This document shows, piece by piece, positions 37,101 through 49,524 of a stretch of 64,000 bases of DNA. The stretch is from Warburgia ugandensis (taxonomy: Eukaryota > Streptophyta > Magnoliopsida > Canellales > Canellaceae): positions 18,840,414 to 18,904,413 of the forward strand of contig CP141134.1 in the NCBI GenBank assembly GCA_035236585.1, read 5' to 3'. The notes beneath the pieces are model-generated. The model was given only the letters and a program-made list of their open reading frames with translations, searched no databases and was not told the DNA's origin. Every line of letters begins with the position of its first letter. The first letter of the stretch is position 1. The position numbers were made by a program, and so were the translations under genes.

Positions 37101-39116
37101 ATCCTTTCCAAATCTCTTTTTCTTGTGGAACACTAGCCAAAAGATTTCCCTAGGGCTGGCATCCCATACATAGATAGATCATAGGTTTCCATTGAGTACT
37201 GTTACTCAGTTCCCAATGTGACCTTAGCTTTCTGAGATGGGAGAGAAAGAGAAGGACTGGAGGAGGAGATACCTTACCCCTCCCTACATTTGGGAAGCAT
37301 TATCTGATGTATAGTGGAGAACGTGGGAAAAGCTTGGGGAAATAGACAACAAATCCATCACTTAAGGAAGGTAGATCTGGGTTGTGAAGTTTCATAGATT
37401 CTTTCAAGGGTTTAGATGTTAAATAAGGACATTTCTTTGATGTTGAATTACTATATATTTTTTGATATTTTCTTTATCTAAACTACAGGTTTTCTAGCAT
37501 GTTTTGTTAGCTAGTTGATGTATATCTCCAAGTATGTTTCCCATACCCTATAGGAGATGCCTTTGGATTGAAATTTCATGGCTAATTTTTACATGGATAA
37601 TAATATGCGAATGACCTATGTATAGCTCTCAATGTGTTAGACAAATGAATTATCATATGCTATTTACATAAATGAAACTATGCGCATGATCTATGCATAC
37701 TATTCAACATGCTAAATAAATTTTTTTATAAAAGTGTTTTGCTCTATAATACATATCTAATAGATAACTAGAAATGGAATTTTGATGTAACATGGTGTGC
37801 ATGATTTCATTGCAAAAAATGCATGAGATGGTGTACATGATTTCATCTTAGAGAAACACATGAGATAGTGTGCATGATCAAATCTCCTGGAATGGCATAA
37901 ATTTGATGATGTTTGGAAGTTATCTTAACATATGAAAAATGTTGCTTGCTTGATCTTATGCTATACTAGTTTTGGCCTATGAATGATGGAAACTTCATGA
38001 GCCATTGATGTTCTCAACTCTAACATCTAACTACACATGTTGCATAATGTAATATTGATTGTTGATTATGGCCTTTAAAATTGATCCATAGATTAAGTTG
38101 AATGGCCAAATAACATTAGGGCATGCATGACAAGTTTTAGAGCTGATTTTATACCTTGTAAGTGAAGAGTTGTCAAGGATTACATGTATTGATTCCTTGA
38201 ATGATCAAACCATCTATGTCTTGAAGAGATTTTCTTTTAAAAAAACAAGAGCAATTCTAGTATGAGGATTGTTAGAAGAGAATTATTTTATATAGCACAT
38301 GATTTATATTAGTCTTTTGCATATATTTCATTTTCAAGAAAGAATGGTTCGAGTCGTGTAAGATGCATGTAAAACATGGTTTTGGGATATGATGAATTTT
38401 AGATTTTTAACACAGTTTTAGGATTCTAGAAATTTCGTAGGAAGTGGCATTTTTATATGCATACATGCACATTTGTTAAACACAAGTTAGGCTTTCAAAA
38501 ATACATGAAAATAAGGATTTATAGCATGAGTTGTTAACCTTAATTGGTACACATTAAATGACATTTTACAGTCCAATCAAATGTTTGAAACATACAATCT
38601 TTGGCTAACTAAGATTCATGCCTGGGGAAAAAATTTGTACCAACTTGATGATGCTTGAGAATCATAGCTTTTAAAAGTCTCTAAATGAGATATTTTTCAA
38701 ATGTGTATTAAAAGTTTTGACATGCTAAATTATATGACAAGATTTCAATTCTAAAAAATAAACTATTATAAATCATATCTTTGATGAGATTTTGAGATAT
38801 AAGATTTTGGGTGTAATAATATCTGGATATATGTTTTAGACAAGCTAACATGCCTAATAGGAACTATGCTGGGAGGTAGTACGGGTCGGTCCTCCTAGCC
38901 TCCAATCACTAGAAGTGTTAGGTATCCATGGCCAAAGTGGCACTAGTTTCTTTTCAACTAGTGTGATAGGAATAAGCACCAAAAGTATCATGACACCCTT
39001 TTGAGACATATTTGTATAGATCCTTGAGGATATGGAGGTAGTCCCAATAGGATAATGGAGGGCATATGATTGAGTGGGTTGTTTTGTGAGCATAGCATGG
39101 TCCTGTGAGATTTCCT

Positions 39117-39145
39117 TCTTCTTCTTCTTCTTTTTTTTTTTTTTT
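39117..39145. repeat. CTT repeat running into poly-T
   Basis: A short CTT microsatellite followed by about 14 T. It accounts for the lysine/glutamate-rich minus-strand frames at 38954-39262. Confidence 0.85.
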
Positions 39146-41280
39146 CTTTTCCCTGGGCAGTTGGATTGGTCGTTTTGATATGGAACCTAAAGTGGTCGCA
39201 AGATGAGTACTCATGACCAGTTGGCAGATGTACTTGTAAATGTGCCAAAGTGCACAAGACATCTTTTTAGGCTAAGAGTGCCCATATCATGGTTTTATCA
39301 AGTGACTACTTTAATATTTTAATAGTCTTACTTTACTTGAATTGTGAATTGTGACTATTTGCTTATGTGAATTGATGATATAGAAATGCATATGAATGAC
39401 TGTAAATGCACATAATGGAATGAATAAGGTAAAATAGTCATGTGATTTTCTTTCATTAGAAACATATTTTCAAATCATGTGTGTGCTAGATGCCACTGTT
39501 TTTGACTTTGTAGTGTAGGCTTATCTATTGGGTACAATCGCACACTCAACTTGTGATAACATTGCAAATCTTGTAGAAAGGGCAAGAGCAAGGAGTAGGA
39601 GACTTGATCTTTATACTTAGCAGATAATGTGAGAAGTTGATTAGTTTAAAGTTCTTTTCTTTATGTTTCCAATTGACTATCTTGTAATAAGGCAAAATAT
39701 GTCAAACATTATTTAATTGATGATTAATTAGTAATTTGGTTCATGAATGATGTATCCTGAGCAACTATATCATTTGAACTTGTGATAGAACTTAAATGGC
39801 TCAGATGTGGGCCTGCTTGTGAAATTGGCAAATATTTTGAAAGAAAGACACTAGAGGTTTTTAGAAATGGTTTTTTAAGTAAGAAGATTTTTTTGATGTT
39901 TTGATTCTATATATGAGATTTTAAAAATAGAGATTGATTCAGCCTTTGGAAAATATTTTGTAAAGAAAATCATGATTTAAAATCCAGGTCATCATAATGT
40001 GTTTTTGTCAAGATTCTCTCAAGTTGTTGAAAATATCTTTTGCGAGGAAAATAGGGTAGCAGATGTGCTGGCCAATTTTGCATTTTCAAATGATGGAATT
40101 TTTATTTGGGAGGAAGATGTCTCTTAAATTGTTAGGAGTATAGTTTGGAATGATGCTAGGAAGAATTGTTACCCCTTAAGTATGTAATTTCCTTTTTCTT
40201 TCCTTTAGTTAATATTTTCCTTCTCAACCCAAACATTTTTTTACCATTTATTTACCTAAAAATATGTCAAATTGACAAAGATGTAACTCAATTGATTCAT
40301 AGTAGGAATCAAAAGTAAGAAGAATATGAAAAAAGAACAGGTAAATAACTAATGTCAATCCCTTCAAGTTACTTATAAAATATGCCCAAGTAGTAAAGCT
40401 CAATGTTAATTGAAATAATTACAAGAAAAATATAGGTAGATAGTTATATATAGTTGCAGAAGTGATTATATTTTTTCATTGTAACTGTAATTAAATTGGA
40501 ATATATAGTGTACACTCCATAAAAGAGTCCATTAACCACAATTGAGGGGCTGTAGCTTTTGATGATCCAACACATTCATCCGATAGTTATGAATTTGAAT
40601 GATTAGTAGTTGATAAGGCATGCGATTGGTTAGATACGAGTAAAAATGCTTGTACTTTCACATAGGAAATGAGCAATTTAGAAAAGTGGGATAACATTGA
40701 TCCAATTCAACATTCTAAAATTGTAACAACTTGAATTTTTGTAATATAAGCATTTATTTTTGTAACAATTCTCAACAAAAGCAAGCTAGCTCAACTAGTT
40801 AATGATTAAGTATGAAAGCCTTTGCTCTAGATTTTAAGTCTCTCAATTAGTTAAAAGATTATCTTTTTGGAGAACTTTAGGACTAAGGGTCAAAGGTTGT
40901 CTAGCTTCAATGAACCTCCTAATTTGGACGTCTCTCTCTAACTTAGAATCTTGTGGAAAATTAGCATATATGTGAGATAGACAAATGCATGCAAGTTATG
41001 AGATTAGAATCCTAGGAATCTCTGGAATCTTTGGAGATCAGGAAAGTTAACAAGTAATAGGAAGGAATAGGATCTAGAGGATAACAAGATGAGTGGCTAG
41101 GACATTGGGGACCATGATGTAGAATAAAGGACAGGATGAGATTAGACTTTGAAAAGATATTAGATAGAAAAAAGAAGCATAGAAAGAAATTTGAGGAAGC
41201 ACAAAATGGTAAGTGGAGACCAAATCTAATTGGCAACTAGTCAAGACATCCCCATCTAGTGTGTAGGACATCTTGGCTAC

Positions 41281-41309
41281 GTAGAGAGAGAGAGAGAGAG
41301 AGAGAGAGA
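41281..41309. repeat. (GA)n microsatellite
   Basis: About 13 AG/GA dinucleotides; AT runs also occur at 41889-41906, 42360-42379 and 43869-43882 in the same LTR DNA. Confidence 0.9.
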
Positions 41310-44025
41310 TCACATGAGCGATGTTTTGGAAAAGAAGACTATAGAAGAATGAATCCGTCAATGAGGGACATGATATAGAAATTTCCCTAAACTAGTGCAT
41401 TTTCAGAATTTAAATTTTTTTGCTATGATTTGGATTCATGTTTTCTTATTTAGTATATGAATGATTTTTCTCTCCATTAGGTGAGCATGGTTCCACTTGA
41501 TTTGACTCTTCACATTTTAGTTCTAACACATTAGCCTATATATACTTTGCTGGAAAACTTGGTAAAGAGTTAGTTAGAGATTGAATATGTTTTGTCCATG
41601 AAGTTGTTTGTATGTATTATGTATGTACATTCATATGATGAATCATTTAGTCATACAAAAACCCTTTTTCATGCATAACATATAATCATTCAAGTTTATT
41701 CATAACATATAGTGCATTAAGATCATGCATAATACATGTATACAGTTTGTCATGTCACATACTTTCCTTCAAAAACATATTGCATTTCAAATTCATATAT
41801 TAATAAGTGCATGATCATGCATAACCAGTAATTAATCCAATACATTCATGAACCAAACCATGGAAAAGACCTCAGTCCAGAAAAATCAATATATATATAT
41901 ATATATCAAAATCAATTGGTAAAAATCATCCTCTAAGAATATAAATGTAGATAGGAACTAAGCTTACATGAGTTTTTCAAGGGTCATTCAAACACGTTGT
42001 ATTCATCATAAGATTTCATGAATAGTGTATGCTTACATGGATGCATTAGTACAATACATCATACTAATATGATGCCCATACTTTTTATTCCAAAAGGTTC
42101 AAATACATCTTTTATGCATAAATCAATGTTCAATAATGCAATGAACTACATGCCACACTTTGTTAAGAAAATTGCAATGGTTTTTCAAAGATGTGCATCA
42201 AATCTAAAAGAGAACTGGAGGACAACAAATGGGGTAGCAATTTAGTCCTATCACAGGGACACTAGTAACCCCCTTCTCCCTAACAGAGACATGCCACGCT
42301 GTTCAAACAAAGTGGACAGATTAATCTCAAGAGTGACTTGTCACGATCAACATCACCAATATATATATATATATATATCATTGACTCCTATGCCTTTATG
42401 CACTGCCCTTATCTTCAGTTAACTACCGTCGTCATATGTTTCCCATGGATACCACGTGGCATTGTGCTGCAATCCCCATGGGCGATTAATTGGCTACACC
42501 TAGAGTAGTCAACATACCAACTTCCCTTCACACCAAGCTAGTATTTATCATAATAATAGAGGATAGTGGCTAGCTATTCCACCTAGCATAGGGTCTTAGG
42601 ACTTATAGCCACATGAAACAAGCTTGCCTCACGGAGCCAACCTACTCAACTTGCTTGTTAAGTGGTCCCCCAAAACATCCATCAAAACATCAACAGGCCT
42701 TACAACTGCTCTTAGAAAACTTGCCTAAATCTTAGTAAATCCATCACGTTCAAAATCAAGTGTTTTGCAAACTGCTTTCAAAGCCTTATGAGAACCCATT
42801 CAAACCCATTCATTTCCAAGGTATGAAAACCTTCAAATCCATAATTTCAACAAGCTATAAAATTCTGTTTTTAGGAGCTTTCAAACTTGCACTTGTCATT
42901 CATTTGATAAAGCACTTGGTATTTAAAAGCATGCATCCCATATTCATTTAAAAAAAAACAAACTAATGTCTAACCATTCATGCTTGATTTATAGTTCATG
43001 ACAAGTAGTTCTCTCATAGGCAATAAAGCAACATTTGCACGCCTTCAATCATCAAATAAAGCATCCAAAACCAATAATTATATAATATGGATCTTTAACA
43101 AATTTATAAACAAGCATATAGTTAAGTAAACCATAGTAGACTCAATGATAAAATCTTTATTAATAATATTAATCATGTTACCACTCTAAGCCATAATAGT
43201 AGATATCTGTTGTGATTGTCCATGGAATTAAGTGATTCTTACTAAGCATAAATATAAAGAAGTTTATGTGAACATCTTTAAAATCACACGTAACATTAGC
43301 TAAACTATTTTAACATATAATAATTAAACCGAGTTAAGGTGATCCTAGTTAATGACAATTAACAAGGCATTGTTTTTCTATTTCTTGGTTATGAAAACCT
43401 TAAGTTTCTTCCCCTAAACTTTCAATCTTAATTACAAGTATGAGTCTTAGCATATTAAGTTCTCCTTAACCATGATCAATCATCAAACTATTCTAAAAAC
43501 ATTAGTTTTAAAAGTATGAGATCTTCTAGCAAGTTGCTTAAGTCTTCATATAGTTCAAAAACCTTGTGAGCTACACTACAATCTTTACTTTGTTACTGTT
43601 ATACCCTTAGCATTACCCACCATTTAGACATTCTAAATGTTATACTATCAAGTTTACATGTTTTTATATATACTAGTAGCAAGTGCATAGTCAAACCATG
43701 TTTCAAGTATTACTATGTCCACCAGATACATGTGTATGTTTCAATCAAGGTGAGTAGTCTTAGTTCTCATTCATTCTAATGTTATAACTAAGACAAACTT
43801 AGTATTTTGAGTTTATATCACATCTCCCAAAGAAAATTATGTTCTAAGTGCTTCAACATCAAATAATTATATATATATATATAAGTTTTAGTCAAAATGG
43901 GCATTTCACATTCTTTTATTTGAGTGCTATAACTAGGACAAAACTTTAACAATGCTAGTCCCAAGCTCGGATAGAAAGGAAGGAGGTTTTATGTTAGGTG
44001 CTAATCGATAAGCAAAACCTTTTTA

Positions 44026-44152
44026 AAGAAGTTGAAGATGATTTTGTTATTTTCTCTTCTTACTTGCAAATGAAAATGCATATATATATATATATATATA
44101 TATTAGTTTGTAAGTAAGAAAAAAGATAATGAAAACCATCTTCAGCTTCTTC
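44026..44152. repeat. Hairpin at the 5' end of the + strand LINE
   Basis: The arm AAGAAGTTGAAGATGATTTT...CTTCTTACTTGCAAATG is followed by an AT-rich loop (AT run 44081-44102) and the complementary arm AGTTTGTAAGTAAGAA...CCATCTTCAGCTTCTTC. The arms are about 50 bp with few mismatches and match the hairpin of the LINE at 16501-16796. Confidence 0.88.
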
Positions 44153-44203
44153 ATAGTATGGCAACCCTAACATGACATAAATCAATCACTGACATTCCCT
44201 CAA

Positions 44204-44409
44204 GCTAGGGCATCTCCTGTAAGTGACACACTACATGGGATCCTGGGTGTAGTGAAAAATGGGCAAGGGTTGCTAGGGCATTCCCTTAAAAGTGATGTAC
44301 TGCATTGGATCCTGGGTATAGTGGAAAATAGGCAAGGGTTACTATAGCATCCATTTGGAAGCGACGCGCTACATCAGAAACCAAGTGCAGTGAAAAGTAG
44401 ACATAGGTT
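44204..44409 (+). repeat. 68-69-bp monomers in the LINE 5' region
   Basis: Three units start at 44204, 44272 and 44341, each with a GCTAGGGCAT-like start, a GTGAC.C.CTACAT core, a GGATCCTGGGT..AGTG phrase and a GGCAAGGGTT end. They precede the endonuclease region and correspond to the monomers at 16270-16440. Confidence 0.85.
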
Positions 44410-44708
44410 CATGTCATAAGGGTCGAGAAGGGCATGGGTAAATAGGCTATCTCAAGAGCATAAGATTCATATCACCACATGAAATATATGATATTAATAG
44501 GTAAGAGTCTAGAGTTAGTAGATACAATGAAATGTATAAAAGTCAACATAGCTTGTATCCAAGAAACCAAGTGGAAAGGGTTTAAAACTAGAGAAATCGA
44601 TGGGTATAAGCTTTAGTACGTAGGAAAGGATAATAACAAAAATGGCATAGGAATACTGGTGGATAAAGAATTAAAGGATAACATTGTAAACGTTAAAAGA
44701 CTGGTGAC

Positions 44709-44751
<43 letters not shown>
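44709..44751. repeat. (ATA)n microsatellite grown inside LINE endonuclease codons
   Basis: About 14 ATA/AAT units followed by AAC repeats. At the same place the intron-3 LINE has a short run encoding DRIIIIKLV (minus strand, about 15925-15955), so the microsatellite appears to have expanded from codons for four isoleucines. Confidence 0.8.
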
Positions 44752-44754
<3 letters not shown>

Positions 44755-46446
44755 CAACAACTTATTTTAGGAGAGCAAATCATAAATGTTATAAATGAAT
44801 ACACACTACAAGTAGGATTATAAGATATAATAAAGAGACATTTTTGGGAAGATATGGAGGGAATCATGTAAGAAATTTCCAACATAGAGAGGATATTTAT
44901 AGGAGAACACTTAAATGACCATGTAAGAAAAGAAAAGGAAGGATATGATAGGGTGCAAAGAGGGTATGGCATCAGAGAACGAAGTGAGATGGGGGAAGCT
45001 AGCCTTGATTTTGCTTTGGCATTAACCTGACCCTTGAAAACTCATTCTTTAAGAAGAGAGATGAACACTTAATAACCTTTAAAAGTGGACTCCATAAAAG
45101 CCAAATAGGCTTTTTTGTTACTTAGGAATACCAAAAGATCATTGTATAAGGATTGTAAGGTGATACCCAGTGAGAGTTTAACCTCACAACACATGTTAAT
45201 GGTTATGGATATCTACATTAAAAGATGGAAGAAAGGAAATGAACTTAATAGTATTCAAAAACTAAGTGGTGGAACTTAAAAGGGGAGAAAATAACCTCAC
45301 TCACAAATAAGTTAATGGTAAAAAGAATCTAGAACAATGAAATAGAAGTAAACACCATGTGGATTAATATGGCCAAGTCCATTAAGAAAGTGGCAAAAGA
45401 TGTCATAGGAGTATTTAAACGTAAAAGACAATTAGTAGCGAAAACTTGGTGGTAGAGTGAAACAATGCAAAAAGTTATTGAAGAAAAATGGATGTCTTTT
45501 AAAGCATGGCAGAAGACTAGAAGTAATGAAAACTATGAACATTATAAGAATGCTAAAAAGGTTACTAAGAGAATAGTAAGTGAGGATAAACTTAAGGCAT
45601 ATGATGATCTCTATAATAGACTAGGATTTAAAGATGGTGAGAAAGATGTTTTAAACTTGCAAAAGGAAGACAACAAAAGGGTAAGGACTTAGACCATATT
45701 AAGTGCATTAGAAATGATGATCAAATGGTACTAGTCAAAGATGAAGAGATCAAACAAAGGTGAGAAACTTGCTTTCAAAAATTGCTAAATGAAAATTGCC
45801 TTGAGAATATGAAGATTGAAAGTTCTGTAAAACTAAATAACATTGGGGATTATATATATGACCATAAGATTAAAATACCTGAAGTGAAAGAGGCCTTGAA
45901 AAAGATAAAATAAAAAAAGGCCCTAGGGCCTGATGGTATACCAATAGAGGTTTGGAAGCATATGAGAGATACTCGAGTAGTTTGATTGACCAAGTTGTTT
46001 AACAAGATTATAAAATCAAAGAAACTGTCAAATGAATGGAGGAAGATCTCTATTGTACTAATTTATAAGAATAAAGGAGAAATATAGAGATGCACTAATT
46101 ATAGGGGAACCAAACTTATGAGCCTTACTATGAAAGCTATGGGAGGTCTATCAAACTTATGAGCCTCACTATGGGAGGTCTACCATGGAAGCTATTTTCT
46201 TATTAAGACAATTGACAAAGAAATATATGGAGAGGAGGAAGGACCTCCATATGGTCTTTATTGACTTAAAGAAAACATATGATAGGGTCCTTAGAGAGTT
46301 AATTTGGAAGATGTTGTCGAGAAAGGGCTTTTGCGAGGGTATATAGACATAATTAAAGATATATATAAGGGAGCGGTAACAAATGTTATAACCACTAGCA
46401 GAGAGACCAATGATTTTCTTATCACTATAGGATTGCACCAAGGATT

Positions 46447-49400
46447 GGCATTGTGACACCCCGAGTTTTCTAAAATATTTTTCCAATACATATATTAATA
46501 GTAAAAAGTTTATTATTATAAAATAGGTGGGATCACTGAAATGAAACTCAAATAATTAAAAAAATAATAATTCATAGCGTCAAGGAAAATACCCAATAAG
46601 AAAAACCTCGGGGGTCATCTACACTCCAAAACCACAAGGCTAAACCAAAAGCGCTTTTTGACACTCTGAGCATGCTTAAATACAAAACCACGAGAAATTA
46701 TGCAACTGTAAAGAGATGAAGATAATAATAAAAATCCCAAAGCTCCAGGGTCCATCTAAGATCACCACATCATCCATGTGTGAGCGTCTGCACACTATAC
46801 AGTAGTATGGGTCTAATCTATCAAAATATTCAATATCTAGATAGAGTACCAAAAGTTTGATACCAGTATAAAAACGTACACTACTGTCTCCGAGGACAAA
46901 AAGTATGAGGTCCTCAGGTCCGCGTCAAGATCCACGCTAATCCGCCTTCTTCCCTTTCTGACTGTCACGCTCCAACTCTGAGGCACTGCAAAACAAGGCA
47001 ATGCCTCAGCAAGCTAGGCTTGTGTAGGTGATTAACATTCAATATAAAGTGATAAGAAATAAAATGGTACAAAAACCTCATATTCATACGATGCAGAATA
47101 CACCAATTCCATGATATAAATACATCAATATAAGTTATAGTGTCAGGACATGAAAAATTCGAAAAGATAAGCCATAACCACGTGAGTTAATATCCAAAGA
47201 ACCACATGAATGCATACTAAAAGCATCGAAACATCATACATGGTAAAGCCCTATGAGTGTCTTAGGAATACTCACGGCAATGTGGGGTTGACCCTCAATG
47301 CCATCTGCTTTCACCCTTTCACCCACAATGGGTACTCAGGCACTCCCAAAAAGGCACATTCCAGTTCCGCTTTTGCCTTTCACCCTTTCACCCACATGGG
47401 CACTCAGCACTCATGGAAAGACGCATTTCATGCCCGCTTTCACAATGTTACCCACAAGGGGCACTCAGGCACTCACGGGGAATAGGGGATACATCCCATC
47501 ACAAGCTCAAAAGCCTCATTTTTCAAGACATAGAGACTCCCATGTGTCAAAATCTCTGTAGTCAAATCAATGTAACTAAAATATGCCAAAAATAGTGTAT
47601 AAAACATATACAAGGGAAGTAGCATGCATATCGATAATACATAGTGAAAAATGATCTCCTGCAGCATGCTAGTGTATACAACCCTATGCCTCAAAGTTTC
47701 AATCACTAAGTCATGATTTGAGAAATCATGAAAAATTGCAAATGAAATCACCTACCTCGATAATGCCGTACTCCAACCAGGCGCATAGGCGATATCAAGT
47801 CATACGCCCTGACGTACCTGTCACATCATAAGTCATCATTGATTGTTAAGCCTATCATTTTCATCATGACCCTTAAAATTTCTATTTGTCTAATGTGTCA
47901 CATGTATCTCTATGAGCATGCATCGATCTGACGGTCAAATCACTCGTGATCAGCACATCCTAAGGTAGTTGCCTAAATTGATCGTCAGGATCATTTTTCT
48001 TGGTAATTCCATGAGATCTGCCCTTCAAATCTCCTAGATCATCTCATGTTTGATGTGTACAACTAAAATATAAGGCCTGATCATCTATTGATCGGCTTGA
48101 TCTGAATCATCTAATAGCATTTAGTAGTTTGGCTATTAAGAAGTTATTCTAAACTAGATTTTTATCTTAAATCTAGGTCCGCCTTGTTGAGATGATCACA
48201 ACGCCTCTTTCGGATCGTGATTTGGACCTCTATAGCTCCGAGAATCACGTTTTTTTATGAATGGATGGTAAAAAACCCTCAAAATTAAGAAAAAGGGCCT
48301 GCCGCACGGGTGCCATCAGCACGCGCATGTGTGTTCCACGCGTGTCGCTTGAGCGGCGCACGTGGCACAACACATGGTGCGTGCATGTCGCACCACGCAT
48401 CCCGCACGTGGCGCTTGCAGGCCGCACCATGTGGCGCGTACATCGCACCATGCATCGCGCCTGGCCATGACGCATGTTGACGTGGGTGCTGCATGTCGCG
48501 TGCGCTTCCCGCCCGGCGTGCTAGCCGTCCTGCCGTGGGTCGCTGTTGCAGGGGACGGTGACCAAACTGGTTCACCGTCACTGGAGAAGACCGCTAGAAT
48601 TCGGTCGCCAGTGACCCCAGGTGCTCTGTTTTTTGCAATTTTTACACCTATTTATCCAGTTTTTCACCTACATTCTATTTCCACCCTCCATTTTCACAAA
48701 TTCTTTCATTATCTATCGTTTTTTTCATGATTTTTGTTACATTTCTAAAAACCCTCACCCTATTGTTTTTGGGGTTTTCTGCGTCCTTAGCCATCCGATC
48801 ACCTTGAGATTTTATGGGTGTGTCCCTTGTATTGTCACGTTCAAGATGAATAGTCCAAATCCTCATCTGACACTGTTACATCGACCTTTTTTCGGGGCAA
48901 CAGTAACGCATATTATCCATTGAAAAATGGCAATTCATGCCGTTTTCCGGCATTAAATAAGGAAAACCATGGATGAAGGGACAGGGATGGCCTACCTTGG
49001 TCGTTCCATCACCAATGCATGCAGGGCTCCAATGTCCTCGTAGGGGATTGTCGCCGGGAGTGGACTTTTCGGTGGCCGGTCATAGGGGGAGAAACGATAG
49101 AAGAGGGAGGGAAGTGCATTTAAGGCACTCCCCCCTCTTAATTACACATATATAGATATCATTGTTTTTATTTTATTTTATTTTATTTATTATATATCTA
49201 TACATATTTGATGACCAGCATCAATTGCTAAAATCATCACCTGTTAAGATGGGTGGTGGGGATGATTTCTGTGGGCCCCATATGTGCAAAATGATAATTT
49301 TGTCCTTCTAAATAATTTCATTTAAATACTAAATTTAAAATAATTCGACATTTTTACTCTAATTTTAGGGTTTTTAGTGGCGTTGGACTCCATTTTTCGA

Positions 49401-49524
49401 GCACGTATCAATTATTGAGGTTTTAACTTGAGATTCCATGGCTAAATTTCTTAATTTCTTAATTTTTCAAAATTTATAAAAATTAGCTATTCTAGAATTT
49501 TAAAATAGCGACTATTACATGCAT
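46447..49524 (-). mobile_element. Solo LTR (3,068 bp) inside the LINE reverse transcriptase
   Basis: The LTR is 46452-49519, beginning TGTGACACCCCGAGTTTTC and ending GCGACTATTACA on this strand. GGCAT (46447-46451) and TGCAT (49520-49524) flank it, one substitution apart. Removing LTR plus one duplication restores the LINE codons for QGLA followed by LSPYLFTLVMDEL, which proves the insertion. Within the LTR are an array of about 72-bp units at 47300-47480, a GATC-rich part at 47900-48120, and a GC-rich block at 48290-48620. No internal domain remains. Confidence 0.9.
47300..47485. repeat. Minisatellite inside the solo LTR
   Basis: Three imperfect units of roughly 70 bp share GCTTTCACCCTTTCACCCAC, GGGCACTCAGGCACTC and related phrases. 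They give rise to overlapping meaningless + strand frames. Confidence 0.8.

Larger units (their letters stand above)
34351..39996 (+). repeat. Rearranged long LTR DNA, about 5.6 kb
   Basis: The left edge TGTAATATTCTAAAA and the right edge CCAGGTCATCATA match, allowing C-to-T decay, the two ends of the long LTR family seen elsewhere (TGTAATGNCCC... and ...CCGGGTCGTCACA), in + orientation. About 34880-35190 and 37225-37490 are homologous direct copies (shared GGGAAAAGCTTGGGG and GATTCTTTCAAG). The part between them (about 35300-37100) resembles the family in the opposite orientation, with a GGGGTGAGTACAACCACTC phrase and CACCTACCTGGTAATCACC. No coding sequence was seen. I infer LTR fragments of both orientations joined by nested insertion or rearrangement; flanking duplications were not identified. 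Confidence 0.45.

Noticed and set aside
48245-48923. Arg/His/Cys-rich frames on both strands
   Set aside because: Low-complexity GCAC/CGCG sequence inside the solo LTR; no start context or homologous protein recognised.
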